From the NCBI GenBank assembly GCA_019751945.1, contig JAIEMT010000014.1, positions 1 through 64,000 on the forward strand: 64,000 nt of DNA, given 5' to 3'. The DNA is from a bacterium. Its GTDB lineage: Bacteria > Bdellovibrionota > UBA1018. The notes below the pieces were generated by a model that was not told the origin of the DNA, searched no databases, and saw nothing but the letters and a program-made list of their open reading frames with translations. Position numbers and translations under genes: made by a program. How positions within the stretch are numbered: position 1 is the stretch's first letter; each line of letters starts with the position of its first letter. This document shows positions 8,575-16,947 of the stretch, in pieces.

Positions 8575-8978
8575 TTCTGCTGTCCGTATTTGTGATTGGC
8601 GCGAATGATGGTCTTGATGTTTCCGCGCACGTTGAAGTCGCCAACTACTTCAATTTCCCAAGGGTCGAGTAATTTCACTAAGTCATCGAGGATGACGTTC
8701 ACGACGTCTTCGTGAAAAATGCCGCGGTCCCGATATTGATTCAGATAAAACTTCAAGCTCTTCAATTCCACGCACCATTCTTTGGGAACGTATTTGATTT
8801 GAATGGTGGCGAAATCTGGAAATCCCGACATGGGGCAAACGCAGGTGAACTCGGGACAGTTGAATTCCACCGTGTATCGGCGAACCTGAGTGCGATTTTG
8901 AAAGCGCTCCAGGCGGGCTTCTTTAATAATGCGGGCGCCGTCGGGACGTTCAGACAGGGTGGGGTGCATGTCGCTCAT
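8571..8978 (-). CDS. queF: NADPH-dependent 7-cyano-7-deazaguanine reductase
   Basis: 135 residues, matching the short (type I) QueF family. It reduces preQ0 to preQ1 in queuosine biosynthesis. The catalytic Cys48 lies in EFTCVCPMSGFPDFA, with the conserved Asp55 after it; the family usually has Gln before the Pro-Asp, here Phe. The NADPH-binding segment CVELKSLKFYLNQYRDRGIFHED is reduced to its family core: ELKSLKFYLNQYR and HEDV. A queuosine-precursor transporter is encoded at 61248-61934, so salvage of precursors is likely. No other queuosine genes lie here. Confidence 0.93.
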   Translation of the reverse strand: MSDMHPTLSERPDGARIIKEARLERFQNRTQVRRYTVEFNCPEFTCVCPMSGFPDFATIQIKYVPKEWCVELKSLKFYLNQYRDRGIFHEDVVNVILDDLVKLLDPWEIEVVGDFNVRGNIKTIIRANHKYGQQN

Positions 8979-9027
8979 GCCCCCGGAATTATCAATAACG
9001 ACACTTTAAGTCAATTGAAGGCCGCTT

Positions 9028-9756
9028 TTACTCAGCCGTGGACGGGAGATCTGACTGAGTTTCGTTTTCCTTGGGCGCCTCATCTTCCTCGTCGTCGTCA
9101 TTCTCCTTCGCTTTCTGGAAGAAATCGACGTACTTGGGAACCTGCTTGCGTTTTCGGCCTTCGATTTCGAAGCACTGCTTGGCCTTCACCCGCTTTAAGG
9201 TGAAATCGAGCTTGGGCATTCGGCGTTCGATCAGTCTTTCCTCGACCTTGTCTTTCAAGGGCTCGGCATAGAAAACGCTGTTCTGAAGGCTGCGGCGTTT
9301 ATCTACGTGTTCGCGCTGAAAAACGACGAAAACATCCTGCTTGTCGCTCAAGCACTTCCCATAGAAGGCGCGAGAATCGAGAACCGTCACTCCCGTCTTC
9401 GGGTCAATGATCTTCCCCGGGTAAACCAGCTGCATCGGCTTACGGCCGGTGGCTTGGAGGAGGTAAAGCGCGCGGTCCTGGGGGCAGTCATTACAGGGTT
9501 TAGCTGAAAAGAGCAGGTACGGAGGTGCAGTAGTGCCACCATCACCGGGCTTCAGCCAGCTCACAAAATTAATATCTACCAATGGTGTACTAATGCTTTT
9601 AGGAACTCTCTTCGAGGCCGTGTTTTTAAAATGAATCTTTCCGCCTTCGACGCGATCCACTTCCACTCCTTCGGGCCATTCGTCATCGGCTCGAGAGGGA
9701 TGGGAAAGAAGCGAAATGCCAGCTGCTAAAACACAGAGAAGAAAGGGAGTTTTCAT
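9028..9756 (-). CDS. exported protein of unknown function
   Basis: 242 residues if translation starts at the ATG at 9756, where a signal peptide begins (MKTPFLLCVLAAGISLLS, cleavage after SRA). A longer reading frame runs upstream to 9831 but would collide with the opposite gene and bury the signal peptide, so I rejected it. The mature protein has a CNDC motif near residue 85 and two further cysteines, and ends in a long acidic tail (DDDEEDEAPKENE). No family recognised. It is divergent from 9831-10475. Confidence 0.68.
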   Translation of the reverse strand: MKTPFLLCVLAAGISLLSHPSRADDEWPEGVEVDRVEGGKIHFKNTASKRVPKSISTPLVDINFVSWLKPGDGGTTAPPYLLFSAKPCNDCPQDRALYLLQATGRKPMQLVYPGKIIDPKTGVTVLDSRAFYGKCLSDKQDVFVVFQREHVDKRRSLQNSVFYAEPLKDKVEERLIERRMPKLDFTLKRVKAKQCFEIEGRKRKQVPKYVDFFQKAKENDDDEEDEAPKENETQSDLPSTAE

Positions 9757-9793
9757 TTCCTTTATTGTAAGTTTCCTCAGTGGTTTTGTAAAC

Positions 9794-9822
9794 TTGACTG
9801 AACGCAGCGTCTTTACTATAAC
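9794..9822 (+). promoter_or_regulatory. strong sigma-70-like promoter
   Basis: TTGACT (9794-9799), a 17-base spacer and TATAAC (9817-9822). Transcription would start about 7 bases downstream, at 9829 or so, leaving almost no leader before the ATG at 9831. Either the mRNA is leaderless or translation starts at the later ATG at 9852. Confidence 0.7.
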
Positions 9823-9830
9823 GTGCCGCA

Positions 9831-10475
9831 ATGCGTTTCTCAGAAGTTCCGATGTGGGGCATGCTTCTCCTTCCGCTCAATTGTTACATCACCTTGGGTG
9901 AGCGGGTGGTACAAGACTGGAAATTAGTGGCAGTGACTGCTCCGTTGTCGGAAACTCGCAACGGAAAAGCGAAGACTGTTGTGAAGGACATCCCAGGGGA
10001 CAGCACTCAGCGCCTCCTGATCACCACGCAATATAACTCTCACAAGTTAAACCGAATTCAGGTTCGCGTAACCTCAAGCTGTAAGGCTGGAGCTGGAGAA
10101 TGCGAACTGACTTTCGATGGCAAAAAGAAATACGAGCAAGAGATTCGTTCCGATGCAGCAGACGGAGCCTTGAGTGTGAGTTTGACCGGCACGTCGATTG
10201 GTACCGAATCTACAGATGACGACGATGCGGGCGAGCCCGCCAAGTATCGCGTCAATGTTCGTGTTTCCAAGAAGTTTGACCGAAAGTCTCGTCCGCCGCG
10301 TTCAGCCGGGGGCTCTATTTTTGGAACAGATACCTTGTTTCGTGGCGAAATCTCGGCTGACGTCCCTGTTCGTGTCACGGAGAACTACGTGGAACGAATT
10401 GAAGGGGCCGAGGCAGAATTAAGATGCACCGCTGATCGCAGTATTTCTCCGGTTGTGTTAAAAGAGACCCCATGA
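9831..10475 (+). CDS. exported or lipoprotein-like protein of unknown function
   Basis: 214 residues from ATG 9831; ATG 9852 gives 207. The later start gives a short hydrophobic leader, MWGMLLLPLNC, that could be a lipobox-like signal, though it is short. The remaining chain is hydrophilic with two cysteines (SSCKAGAGEC) and several beta-like segments. No domain recognised. It overlaps the nfu-type gene by four bases (ATGA) and is read from the strong promoter at 9794-9822, which places both genes in one operon together with the M48 protease downstream. Confidence 0.62.
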   Translation: MRFSEVPMWGMLLLPLNCYITLGERVVQDWKLVAVTAPLSETRNGKAKTVVKDIPGDSTQRLLITTQYNSHKLNRIQVRVTSSCKAGAGECELTFDGKKKYEQEIRSDAADGALSVSLTGTSIGTESTDDDDAGEPAKYRVNVRVSKKFDRKSRPPRSAGGSIFGTDTLFRGEISADVPVRVTENYVERIEGAEAELRCTADRSISPVVLKETP

Positions 10476-11041
10476 ACACATCCGAACCCGTCTACGTTTC
10501 TTTGGAATTTACTCCGAATCCGAATACTTTGAAGTACTCGGTCAATCGCGAAATCCTATCTCAAGGGGTCGCTAACTTTGTGGATGCCGTGGATGCGCGC
10601 CAACGCTCTCCGCTGGCCAATGCTTTGTTCGGCGTTCCCGGCATTTGTGGCGTGATGATTGGTCGTGATTTTGTGACCGTCACCAAGACCGACGGTGGGG
10701 ATTGGGATGTCGTCCATAAAAATGCTTCTAGTCTGATTCAAATGCACATCAGCGGCGGTGAACCCGTTTTGACCGGCGATCCTGCGGCTCTTCAAGCGCA
10801 CAAGGGTGGAGATTCCGAAATCGAGCGCAAGATTCGCGACATTTTGGACCGCGAAATTCGTCCAGCTGTGGCGATGGACGGCGGGGACATCACCTTCGAT
10901 CGTTTCGAAGACGGCGTGGTTTACCTCTATCTGCAAGGTTCTTGCAGTGGTTGCCCGAGCTCGAGCATGACTTTGAAGCAGGGAATCGAAACCCGCCTTC
11001 GCGCGGCCATTCCTGAGGTCGACGAGGTCGTTTCTGTTTAG
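10472..11041 (+). CDS. Nfu-type iron-sulphur cluster scaffold
   Basis: 189 residues. An N-terminal Nfu_N domain (FTPNPNTLKYSVN at residues 10-22, then LFGVPGICGVMIGRDFVTVTK) joins a C-terminal NifU-like domain with the cluster-binding CSGC motif in QGSCSGCPSSSMTLK. Such proteins carry an Fe-S cluster and pass it to target proteins in the cytoplasm. The domain order and length match the bacterial and mitochondrial Nfu1 form rather than NfuA of E. coli, whose N-domain is an A-type one. It is a natural partner for the many Fe-S proteins in this window. Starts at an ATGA overlap. Confidence 0.9.
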   Translation: MNTSEPVYVSLEFTPNPNTLKYSVNREILSQGVANFVDAVDARQRSPLANALFGVPGICGVMIGRDFVTVTKTDGGDWDVVHKNASSLIQMHISGGEPVLTGDPAALQAHKGGDSEIERKIRDILDREIRPAVAMDGGDITFDRFEDGVVYLYLQGSCSGCPSSSMTLKQGIETRLRAAIPEVDEVVSV

Positions 11042-11078
11042 TTTCTGGCTTCGTGCCGGAGTTTTTCTTTTAGCGCTG

Positions 11079-11843
11079 GTGGAGGGGATTTCCTGTGCGA
11101 CATCGCCCACCGGTCGCAAACAGTTTTTGATTTTTCCAGACTCAGAAATGAATCAGCTCGGCGAGCAATCTTTCGATCAGATGAAGGTGAAGATTCCGCA
11201 GGAGCGGAATCGCGCTGTGAACGACTACATTCGCTGCATTTCCAGACCCTTGGTGGAGCAGGTTCCTCAGCTCGGAGATTTTAATTCTTGGGAGATTGTC
11301 GTTTTCAAAGACGAGAGTCCCAACGCGTTTGCTTTGCCAGGCTCTAAGATCGGCGTGCACACGGGTATTTTGAAAGTGGCGAAGACCGATGCTCAGCTGG
11401 CAGCTGTTTTAGGACATGAAATCGGTCACGTCCAAGCCAAGCACGGGAACGAACGCGTTTCCACTCAGTTTGGAATGCAGCTCGGGTTGGTGGGGCTTTC
11501 TGAGATTATGGGCAATAAGCGGGATATGAAGACTCAGGGCATTTTGCTGGCCGCGATGGGTGTTGCGACGCTCGGGGTTCAGCTGCCGTTTAGTCGAAAT
11601 CATGAGAGCGAAGCCGATGAAATCGGCTTAGGGATTATGTCCCGCGCCGGCTTTGATCCCCGGGAAAGTGTGGCCCTTTGGAAGAATATGATGTCCACGG
11701 GCAAGGGTCAGCCCCCAGAGTTTCTGTCGACCCATCCGTCGAATGAATCTCGTATCCGGGGTCTAGAGGCAAAAATGCCTGAAGCTATGAAGGCTTATCA
11801 GGCTGCCCAATCGGCGGGTAAGAAGCCGCACTGCCAGCTCTAG
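11079..11843 (+). CDS. M48-family zinc metalloprotease, probable lipoprotein
   Basis: 254 residues from GTG 11079. The zinc site is clear: HEIGH at residues 113-117 and the third ligand in NHESEADEIG. Related proteins (BepA, LoiP, Oma1) are envelope quality-control proteases. In the called frame the signal peptide is truncated, but reading upstream gives FWLRAGVFLLALVEGISC, a good lipoprotein leader with the Cys just after the GTG. No ATG, GTG or TTG supports it; a CTG at 11034, with GAGG seven bases before, would. The true start may therefore be 11034, overlapping nfu by eight bases. The C-terminus lacks the TPR domain of BepA, so it is a single-domain protease. Confidence 0.88.
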   Translation: MEGISCATSPTGRKQFLIFPDSEMNQLGEQSFDQMKVKIPQERNRAVNDYIRCISRPLVEQVPQLGDFNSWEIVVFKDESPNAFALPGSKIGVHTGILKVAKTDAQLAAVLGHEIGHVQAKHGNERVSTQFGMQLGLVGLSEIMGNKRDMKTQGILLAAMGVATLGVQLPFSRNHESEADEIGLGIMSRAGFDPRESVALWKNMMSTGKGQPPEFLSTHPSNESRIRGLEAKMPEAMKAYQAAQSAGKKPHCQL

Positions 11844-11944
11844 GGGCTGTCAGTTTTCTATTTCTTATTTAAAATTAGTGTAGTATATCGCTAGGACTTT
11901 CGGTGGTTCTGTTCCTTTGAAAACCTAGGCTAAGGAGACTTCTT

Positions 11945-12346
11945 GTGAAGAAGGCTGTTCTCACATTTATGATCGCTTTGGGCGCACTCTGTGCGGCCAC
12001 GCCTGCGCGTGCTGCCAAAGTGACTCCCTCTTCGGTTTGCCTCCAAACCTATCAGAATCACGTTCTCAACATGTCGGACCAAATAGACAATCCCGTCGCT
12101 CTTGAAGCTGCTCGCGCACAATGTCGTAAAACAAAAACCTTGTTAGCTGCGGACTGCGTTGTCATCGTCTACGAAGCCAATCGCAGCTATGTCACCCAAC
12201 CCGATTTGGAACCTGTTGTGACTAGCTGTAACCGGATTAAGAGCCGGGTAGCTATCGATCGTTTTCGGATCGATTATGTGCCAAGAAATGGCTCACTACC
12301 GGATATCGATGCGACGGTCACCAGCGCGCTCAAGTTCAATATCTAA
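11945..12346 (+). CDS. small exported protein of unknown function
   Basis: 133 residues from a GTG start with an excellent AAGGAG ribosome site eight bases ahead. The signal peptide is clear (VLTFMIALGALCAATPARA). The mature part has four cysteines in VCLQTY, AQCRKT, ADCVVI and TSCNRI, which suggests two disulphides in the periplasm. No family recognised. The 100-bp gap before it holds AT-rich sequence and probably its own promoter, since the M48 gene ends well upstream. Confidence 0.68.
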   Translation: MKKAVLTFMIALGALCAATPARAAKVTPSSVCLQTYQNHVLNMSDQIDNPVALEAARAQCRKTKTLLAADCVVIVYEANRSYVTQPDLEPVVTSCNRIKSRVAIDRFRIDYVPRNGSLPDIDATVTSALKFNI

Positions 12347-12405
12347 AATTCCTCGCTAATCTCCGAAGCCCCCTTTAAACTTTTCTAAGGGAAAGAGGGG
12401 CACGG

Positions 12406-13263
12406 ATGCCACTTTTTAGGGGAGCGGTTCTCATCTCGTTCATGCTGGCGATTTTTTCGGCGCCAGCTTTTTCGGACAATCCAGACATTCTAATGCTGAA
12501 GCAGAGACTGCAAGGTCCTGTCTCTGGGGCCCATCAAGGCGGGCTGAGTTCGACTCGAATGAACACGCTGCCGAATTTCGAATCGGCGCGAAAAGCAGGG
12601 GTCACTGTTGTCGAAATGGACCTTCGAATTTCAAAGGACGGGATTCCCGTTGTTTTTCACGACGAAAAACTCCGCCCCTGGACGGTTTGCTATGGGCCCG
12701 TTCGCAATAAAACAGTCGAACAGCTTCAGCGCGACTGTCCGTTTAATCATGGCGCGATCATCAGCTCCTTCGAAGAGATTTTAAGATGGGCACAGGGCAG
12801 GGTAGTGGTGAACGCCGAATTCAAAGACGAGGAAACGATTGTTCCAGCCATTCAGGTGGTTCAGAAGTACGCGGCTTATTCCTGGGTCTATTTTCAAACT
12901 CAGGGGTCTTGGCAGAAGTACAAACTTGCACGCGACACGGATTCAGAGGTGGCTCTGCTATTTTCGCCCAAGAATGAGCCCGATTTTTTCTTAGCAGTGA
13001 ACAATACCGATCCCAACCTTATCATTATTGAAGTCGACAAGCGCTGGGATAATCCGAATTATATCGACGCGATTCACGCTTCAGGAAGGCTCGCCTCGGT
13101 CGATTCATTTGACTACGACTTTACAAAAGAACTTTTCGCGGCAAGCTGCAGCGAAGCCTTCAAACGAAAAATCGATATCGCGATTTCCAATCGGCCGGAG
13201 AGTTGTCAGAAACAGGCGACTAGTGCCCGCCGCCCTTTAATGCGGACGCTAGCTTCTCAATAA
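12406..13263 (+). CDS. exported glycerophosphodiester phosphodiesterase-like protein
   Basis: 285 residues with a signal peptide ending near AFS. The GDPD fold motifs are visible: GAHQGG for the usual HRG, NTLPNFESARKAG, the metal-binding EMDLR, VVFHDEKL and NAEFKD. These enzymes split glycerophosphodiesters in the periplasm. The Arg of the HRG motif, which contacts phosphate, is Gln here, so activity or substrate may differ. The region after the fold is short, and the last 44 bp overlap the end of pntB tail to tail. An AAAGAGGGGC ribosome site supports the ATG start. Confidence 0.8.
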   Translation: MPLFRGAVLISFMLAIFSAPAFSDNPDILMLKQRLQGPVSGAHQGGLSSTRMNTLPNFESARKAGVTVVEMDLRISKDGIPVVFHDEKLRPWTVCYGPVRNKTVEQLQRDCPFNHGAIISSFEEILRWAQGRVVVNAEFKDEETIVPAIQVVQKYAAYSWVYFQTQGSWQKYKLARDTDSEVALLFSPKNEPDFFLAVNNTDPNLIIIEVDKRWDNPNYIDAIHASGRLASVDSFDYDFTKELFAASCSEAFKRKIDIAISNRPESCQKQATSARRPLMRTLASQ

Positions 13264-14614
13264 CTTCTTTAGCATCGCCAAAGACTAGAGCGCAATTTGG
13301 GTAGTAGAAGAGAGAATTGTCGACTCCCGCATAACCCGGTTTCATCGAGCGCTTGATCACAAAAATCTGTCGCGACTTATAGACATCGAGAATAGGCATT
13401 CCAAAGAGCGGCGAGGCCTTGTCGTTCTTCGCGTCGGGATTCACGACGTCGTTCGCTCCAATGACGAGCGAAACATCGGCGCTCGAGAACTCGCTATTGA
13501 TTTCGTCCATTTCAAAGACGGAGTCGTAGGGAATGTCTGCTTCAGCGAGGAGCACGTTCATATGTCCCGGCATTCGGCCTGCCACCGGGTGAATCGCATA
13601 CTTTAGTTCGACACCCTTTTCTTCGAGGGCAGCTTGCAATTCTTTCAACGCATGTTGAGCCTGTGCGACCGCCATTCCGTAGCCCGGAATGACAATGACC
13701 TTGGTAGAATTCTCTAACAGAAAGGCCGCGTCTTCTGCTGCTGCAGACTTCACACCTTTCGCTGGGCCACCGGTAGCGACAGCTGAAGCCTCGGCACCGA
13801 ATCCACCCAAGATCACACTGAAGAACGAGCGATTCATCGCGCGGCACATGATGTACGAAAGAATCGCACCGCTGCTTCCAACGAGAGCGCCCGTAGCAAT
13901 CAGCAAGTGGTTGTTCAAAGTGAACCCGGTCGCCGAAGCCGCCCATCCCGAGTAGGAGTTCAGCATCGAGACGACCACGGGCATGTCCGCGCCGCCGATG
14001 GGGATGATTAAGAGTACGCCAATCAAGAGCGAGAGCGCTGTGATCCAAGCAAAGGTGATGAGGTCGGGGCTCATCACAAATTGAACGGAACCACCGATGA
14101 TCACCAAGCCGATCAGCAAATTGATGAAGTGCTGACCTTTATAAACGACAGGATTAGAACCGACGAGGCCCTGAAGTTTTCCAAACGCAATGATCGAACC
14201 CGTGAAGGTGACAGCGCCGATGGCTGAGCCAATCATCAGCTCGGCGAGGAGAACTCCCGAGACTTCCCCTTCATGCAAGTGAATCATCAGGGTTCCGGCG
14301 GCCACTAAAACAGCAGCCAATCCCACAAAGCTGTGAAGGGCTGCTACGAGCTGGGGCATCGCGGTCATCTGAATTTTTAGAGCTAACACCGTACCGATCA
14401 AAGCCCCGGCTCCTAAGCCAGCGATGATCCAAGTGTAGCTTTTCACTGAAGGATGAATGAGCGTGACGACAACAGCCAGAATCATTCCGGCCATGGCGGA
14501 AGCGTTCCCACGAAGCGCTGTCTTCGGAGAACTCAAGCCCTTCAATCCGAAGACGAAGAGAATCGTCGCTAGCAGGTAAAACGCGGCGTAAAGGTCAGCG
14601 CTCAGTTCCAACAT
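13220..14614 (-). CDS. pntB: NAD(P) transhydrogenase subunit beta
   Basis: 464 residues, standard for PntB. The N-terminal 260 residues are polytopic membrane, followed by the cytoplasmic NADP(H)-binding domain III with VIVIPGYGMAVAQAQHA, then HPVAGRMPGHMNVLLAEA and VIGANDVVNPDA. The complex moves hydride between NADH and NADP+ using the proton gradient, so it supplies NADPH. It is third in a tightly packed pntAa-pntAb-pntB operon (2 bp from pntAb). Its stop codon lies 44 bp inside the 3' end of the convergent GDPD gene. Confidence 0.96.
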   Translation of the reverse strand: MLELSADLYAAFYLLATILFVFGLKGLSSPKTALRGNASAMAGMILAVVVTLIHPSVKSYTWIIAGLGAGALIGTVLALKIQMTAMPQLVAALHSFVGLAAVLVAAGTLMIHLHEGEVSGVLLAELMIGSAIGAVTFTGSIIAFGKLQGLVGSNPVVYKGQHFINLLIGLVIIGGSVQFVMSPDLITFAWITALSLLIGVLLIIPIGGADMPVVVSMLNSYSGWAASATGFTLNNHLLIATGALVGSSGAILSYIMCRAMNRSFFSVILGGFGAEASAVATGGPAKGVKSAAAEDAAFLLENSTKVIVIPGYGMAVAQAQHALKELQAALEEKGVELKYAIHPVAGRMPGHMNVLLAEADIPYDSVFEMDEINSEFSSADVSLVIGANDVVNPDAKNDKASPLFGMPILDVYKSRQIFVIKRSMKPGYAGVDNSLFYYPNCALVFGDAKEVIEKLASALKGGGH

Positions 14615-14616
14615 CG

Positions 14617-14904
14617 TTATTTCTTCTTCTTAAACATGGCCAGCATGCGGTTGGTCACCACGAAGCCACCAAAAATATTGATCGACGCCATCATGACCGC
14701 AAAAAAACCGATGATTTCAATGGCCGTCGAATTCTCCGACGAAAAACCCGCCACAATAATTGCACCCACCACCACAATGGCGCTGATGGCATTGGTCACG
14801 GCCATGAGCGGAGTGTGCAGAGCCGGAGTCACGCCCCAGATCACGTGGTAGCCGATGAAGCAGGCCAGAACGAAAACGTAAATTCCAATCATCAGCGGTG
14901 ACAC
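14617..14904 (-). CDS. pntAb: NAD(P) transhydrogenase subunit alpha part 2
   Basis: 95 residues with three membrane helices; contains [17 protein letters not shown] and [21 protein letters not shown], which are the conserved ends of this family. This is the separate membrane part of the alpha subunit, as in Rhodospirillum rubrum, rather than the fused PntA of E. coli. It forms the proton path with PntB. Gap of nine bases from pntAa and two from pntB. Confidence 0.95.
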   Translation of the reverse strand: MSPLMIGIYVFVLACFIGYHVIWGVTPALHTPLMAVTNAISAIVVVGAIIVAGFSSENSTAIEIIGFFAVMMASINIFGGFVVTNRMLAMFKKKK

Positions 14905-14913
14905 GGTACGCTC

Positions 14914-16029
14914 CTATTGATTAAACCGAACTTTTCCTTCGTGAACGACTAAGCATCCCGCAATAATGTCGTCTTGCAGGTCCAGAGTTTTCGAAACACC
15001 GGAGTCGTTCTTTTTCAAAATCAGGCCCAAAAGATTTACTAAGTTGTTTCCAAAGAAGTCGCTCGCTACCGATGGTACTAGCGAAGCGTAGTTTGTCAGG
15101 CCGATGATAGTGACGCCGTTCTTCTCGACGATTTTGTCTTTCTCAGTCAGCGGACAGTTTCCCCCGCTCGGCGCGGCCATGTCGACAATCACAGAGCCAC
15201 GCTTCATGCCCTTCACCGCATCTTCGGTAATGAGAGTCGGGGCCTTGCGACCGGGCACGTTGGCAGTAGTTATAATGATGTCGGCCTTTTTCAGACGTTC
15301 GGTCAAAAGCTGTTGTTGTTTGGCCTTCGCTTCCGGAGAAAGTTCCTTGGCGTAGCCGCCTTGACCAGTGCCGGTCTCCCCGAGATCCAAATCCATGAAT
15401 TTGGCTCCGAGAGAAAGAATCTGTTCCTTCACTTCCGGGCGGACGTCGAAGGCTTCTACTGCTGCGCCCATGCGGCGCGCAGTAGCAATGGCTTGCAAAC
15501 CTGCCACCCCTGCGCCGAGCACCACGAGCTGAGCCGGTTTGGCCATTCCTGCAGACGTCATCATCATTGGAACAAATCGGCCATAGTGCGCAATCGCTTC
15601 GAGGACTGCGCGGTAACCCGCAATATTGGCCTGAGATGAAAGCACATCCATTGATTGAGCGCGCGAGGTGCGCGGCACTGACTCCAAAGCGATCACATCC
15701 AATTTTTTTTCCGCGCAAAGGGCGAGTTCTCCCTTTGCAGCGTAAGGTTCGAAAAGGCTTAAGAGCAAGCTGCCCGCCTTCATGCCCTTGAGCTGGTCAG
15801 AAGTAGGACGATTCACACCCAAGACGATGTCTGCATTCCAAGCCTGCTGGGTGTTGACGATTTCGCAACCCGCGGAACGAAAATCTTCGTCCAAAAAATC
15901 GGCTTTAGCGCCCGCTCCAGACTCGACTAAAATGGTCGCCCCGAGCTTTTTTAACTTCTTTGCCGCAGCCGGGCTAAGCGCGCTACGAGCTTCTAAAGGA
16001 TGAGTTTCTTTTAAGACGGATAAGTTCAT
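14914..16029 (-). CDS. pntAa: NAD(P) transhydrogenase subunit alpha part 1
   Basis: 371 residues, the soluble NAD(H)-binding domain I, related to alanine dehydrogenase. Visible features are KETHPLEARSALSPAAAKKL at the start, the SSQANIAGYRAVLEA block, the GAGVAGLQAIATARRMGA dinucleotide-binding turn, and the mobile-loop area before PGRKAPTLIT. The split from pntAb is typical of many bacteria. First gene of the operon; divergent from the TPR-like gene, with about 120 bp between start codons for both promoters. Confidence 0.95.
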   Translation of the reverse strand: MNLSVLKETHPLEARSALSPAAAKKLKKLGATILVESGAGAKADFLDEDFRSAGCEIVNTQQAWNADIVLGVNRPTSDQLKGMKAGSLLLSLFEPYAAKGELALCAEKKLDVIALESVPRTSRAQSMDVLSSQANIAGYRAVLEAIAHYGRFVPMMMTSAGMAKPAQLVVLGAGVAGLQAIATARRMGAAVEAFDVRPEVKEQILSLGAKFMDLDLGETGTGQGGYAKELSPEAKAKQQQLLTERLKKADIIITTANVPGRKAPTLITEDAVKGMKRGSVIVDMAAPSGGNCPLTEKDKIVEKNGVTIIGLTNYASLVPSVASDFFGNNLVNLLGLILKKNDSGVSKTLDLQDDIIAGCLVVHEGKVRFNQ

Positions 16030-16152
16030 GAATGATCTCTACAAGCTCGTGGAAAGCTCGTGTCATATCCCAGGCGGGGTTCACTTGCCAATCCTAAACC
16101 GCTGTGCAATAAGGTCGGCGTTTCGGGGTTGTTTAAAAATATAGGGGGTTTC

Positions 16153-16947
16153 ATGACTAACATTGCACGTAGTGTTCTGATTTGTGCTGCTGCAGCTGCG
16201 GCTGTAGTTGCTTCTCAGTATGTTTCCGCTGACGACGCGGTTTCTTTGGCCAAGTATAATGATGCCAAGGCCCACTTCTCTCACCGGGAAAACCCGGCCG
16301 AAGTCGATGCGGCTCTCGCGATCGTGAATGAAGCCCTGCCCGGAGCAACGGACGATGACATCAAGTTTGATCTCTGGATTTTGAAGAGTCACATCGAGTT
16401 TTGGAAGGGCGCCCATCTGACGGACTCCAAAGAAATGATTGCTCAGTTTGAAGAAGGCATGAAATCCGCAGCAGCTGCCCGCGCGGTGAATGAGGATTAC
16501 GCTGAAAGTTACTACATGCACGGCTTGAACCTCGCTCGTTGGGGCAAGACGGTCGGCAAACTCAAGGCCGCCTTCCGTTTGACCGAGTTGAAGACGTCTT
16601 TTTCGGACGCTCAGGCTCGCAGCGATCGCAACGGAAACCCGGGCGAGCGGATTGATAGCTACGGCCCCGATAGAATTTTGGGAAAAGTTTACTTCGAATT
16701 GCCCTGGCCGATGGGGGACAATAAGAAATCGTTGAAGCATTTAGAAAAGGCTTTCAACGGCGATCCCACTCGCGTGTTGAACGTTGTGTACTATGCCGAA
16801 ACCCTGGCTGAAACCGGTTCGAAAGATAAGGCCATTCAGCTTCTGGATGAGATTCTCAAAAAAGATCCCGCTTCTTTGAATCCGGATAAAATTCAGGAAA
16901 ACACTGAAGAACTCGTTCAGGCTCAAGAGCTGCGGAATAAACTGTGA
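16153..16947 (+). CDS. exported TPR-like protein
   Basis: 264 residues from ATG 16153, preceded by AGGGGG; a longer frame to 16060 lacks a signal peptide and was rejected. The signal peptide ends at VSA, before DDAVSL. The mature protein is helical, with repeats that look like TPR units (alternating small and large hydrophobics, for example MHGLNLARWGKTVGKLKAAF and LNVVYYAETLAETGSKDKA). It should act as a periplasmic binding scaffold. Its stop overlaps the start of the next gene (GTGA), and the operon continues with an outer-membrane barrel and a lipoprotein. Confidence 0.75.
   Translation: MTNIARSVLICAAAAAAVVASQYVSADDAVSLAKYNDAKAHFSHRENPAEVDAALAIVNEALPGATDDDIKFDLWILKSHIEFWKGAHLTDSKEMIAQFEEGMKSAAAARAVNEDYAESYYMHGLNLARWGKTVGKLKAAFRLTELKTSFSDAQARSDRNGNPGERIDSYGPDRILGKVYFELPWPMGDNKKSLKHLEKAFNGDPTRVLNVVYYAETLAETGSKDKAIQLLDEILKKDPASLNPDKIQENTEELVQAQELRNKL

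Noticed and set aside
16081-16740. 219-residue reverse-strand ORF over the TPR-like gene
   Set aside because: Shadow of a gene with signal peptide and ribosome site on the plus strand; no domain in the reverse frame.
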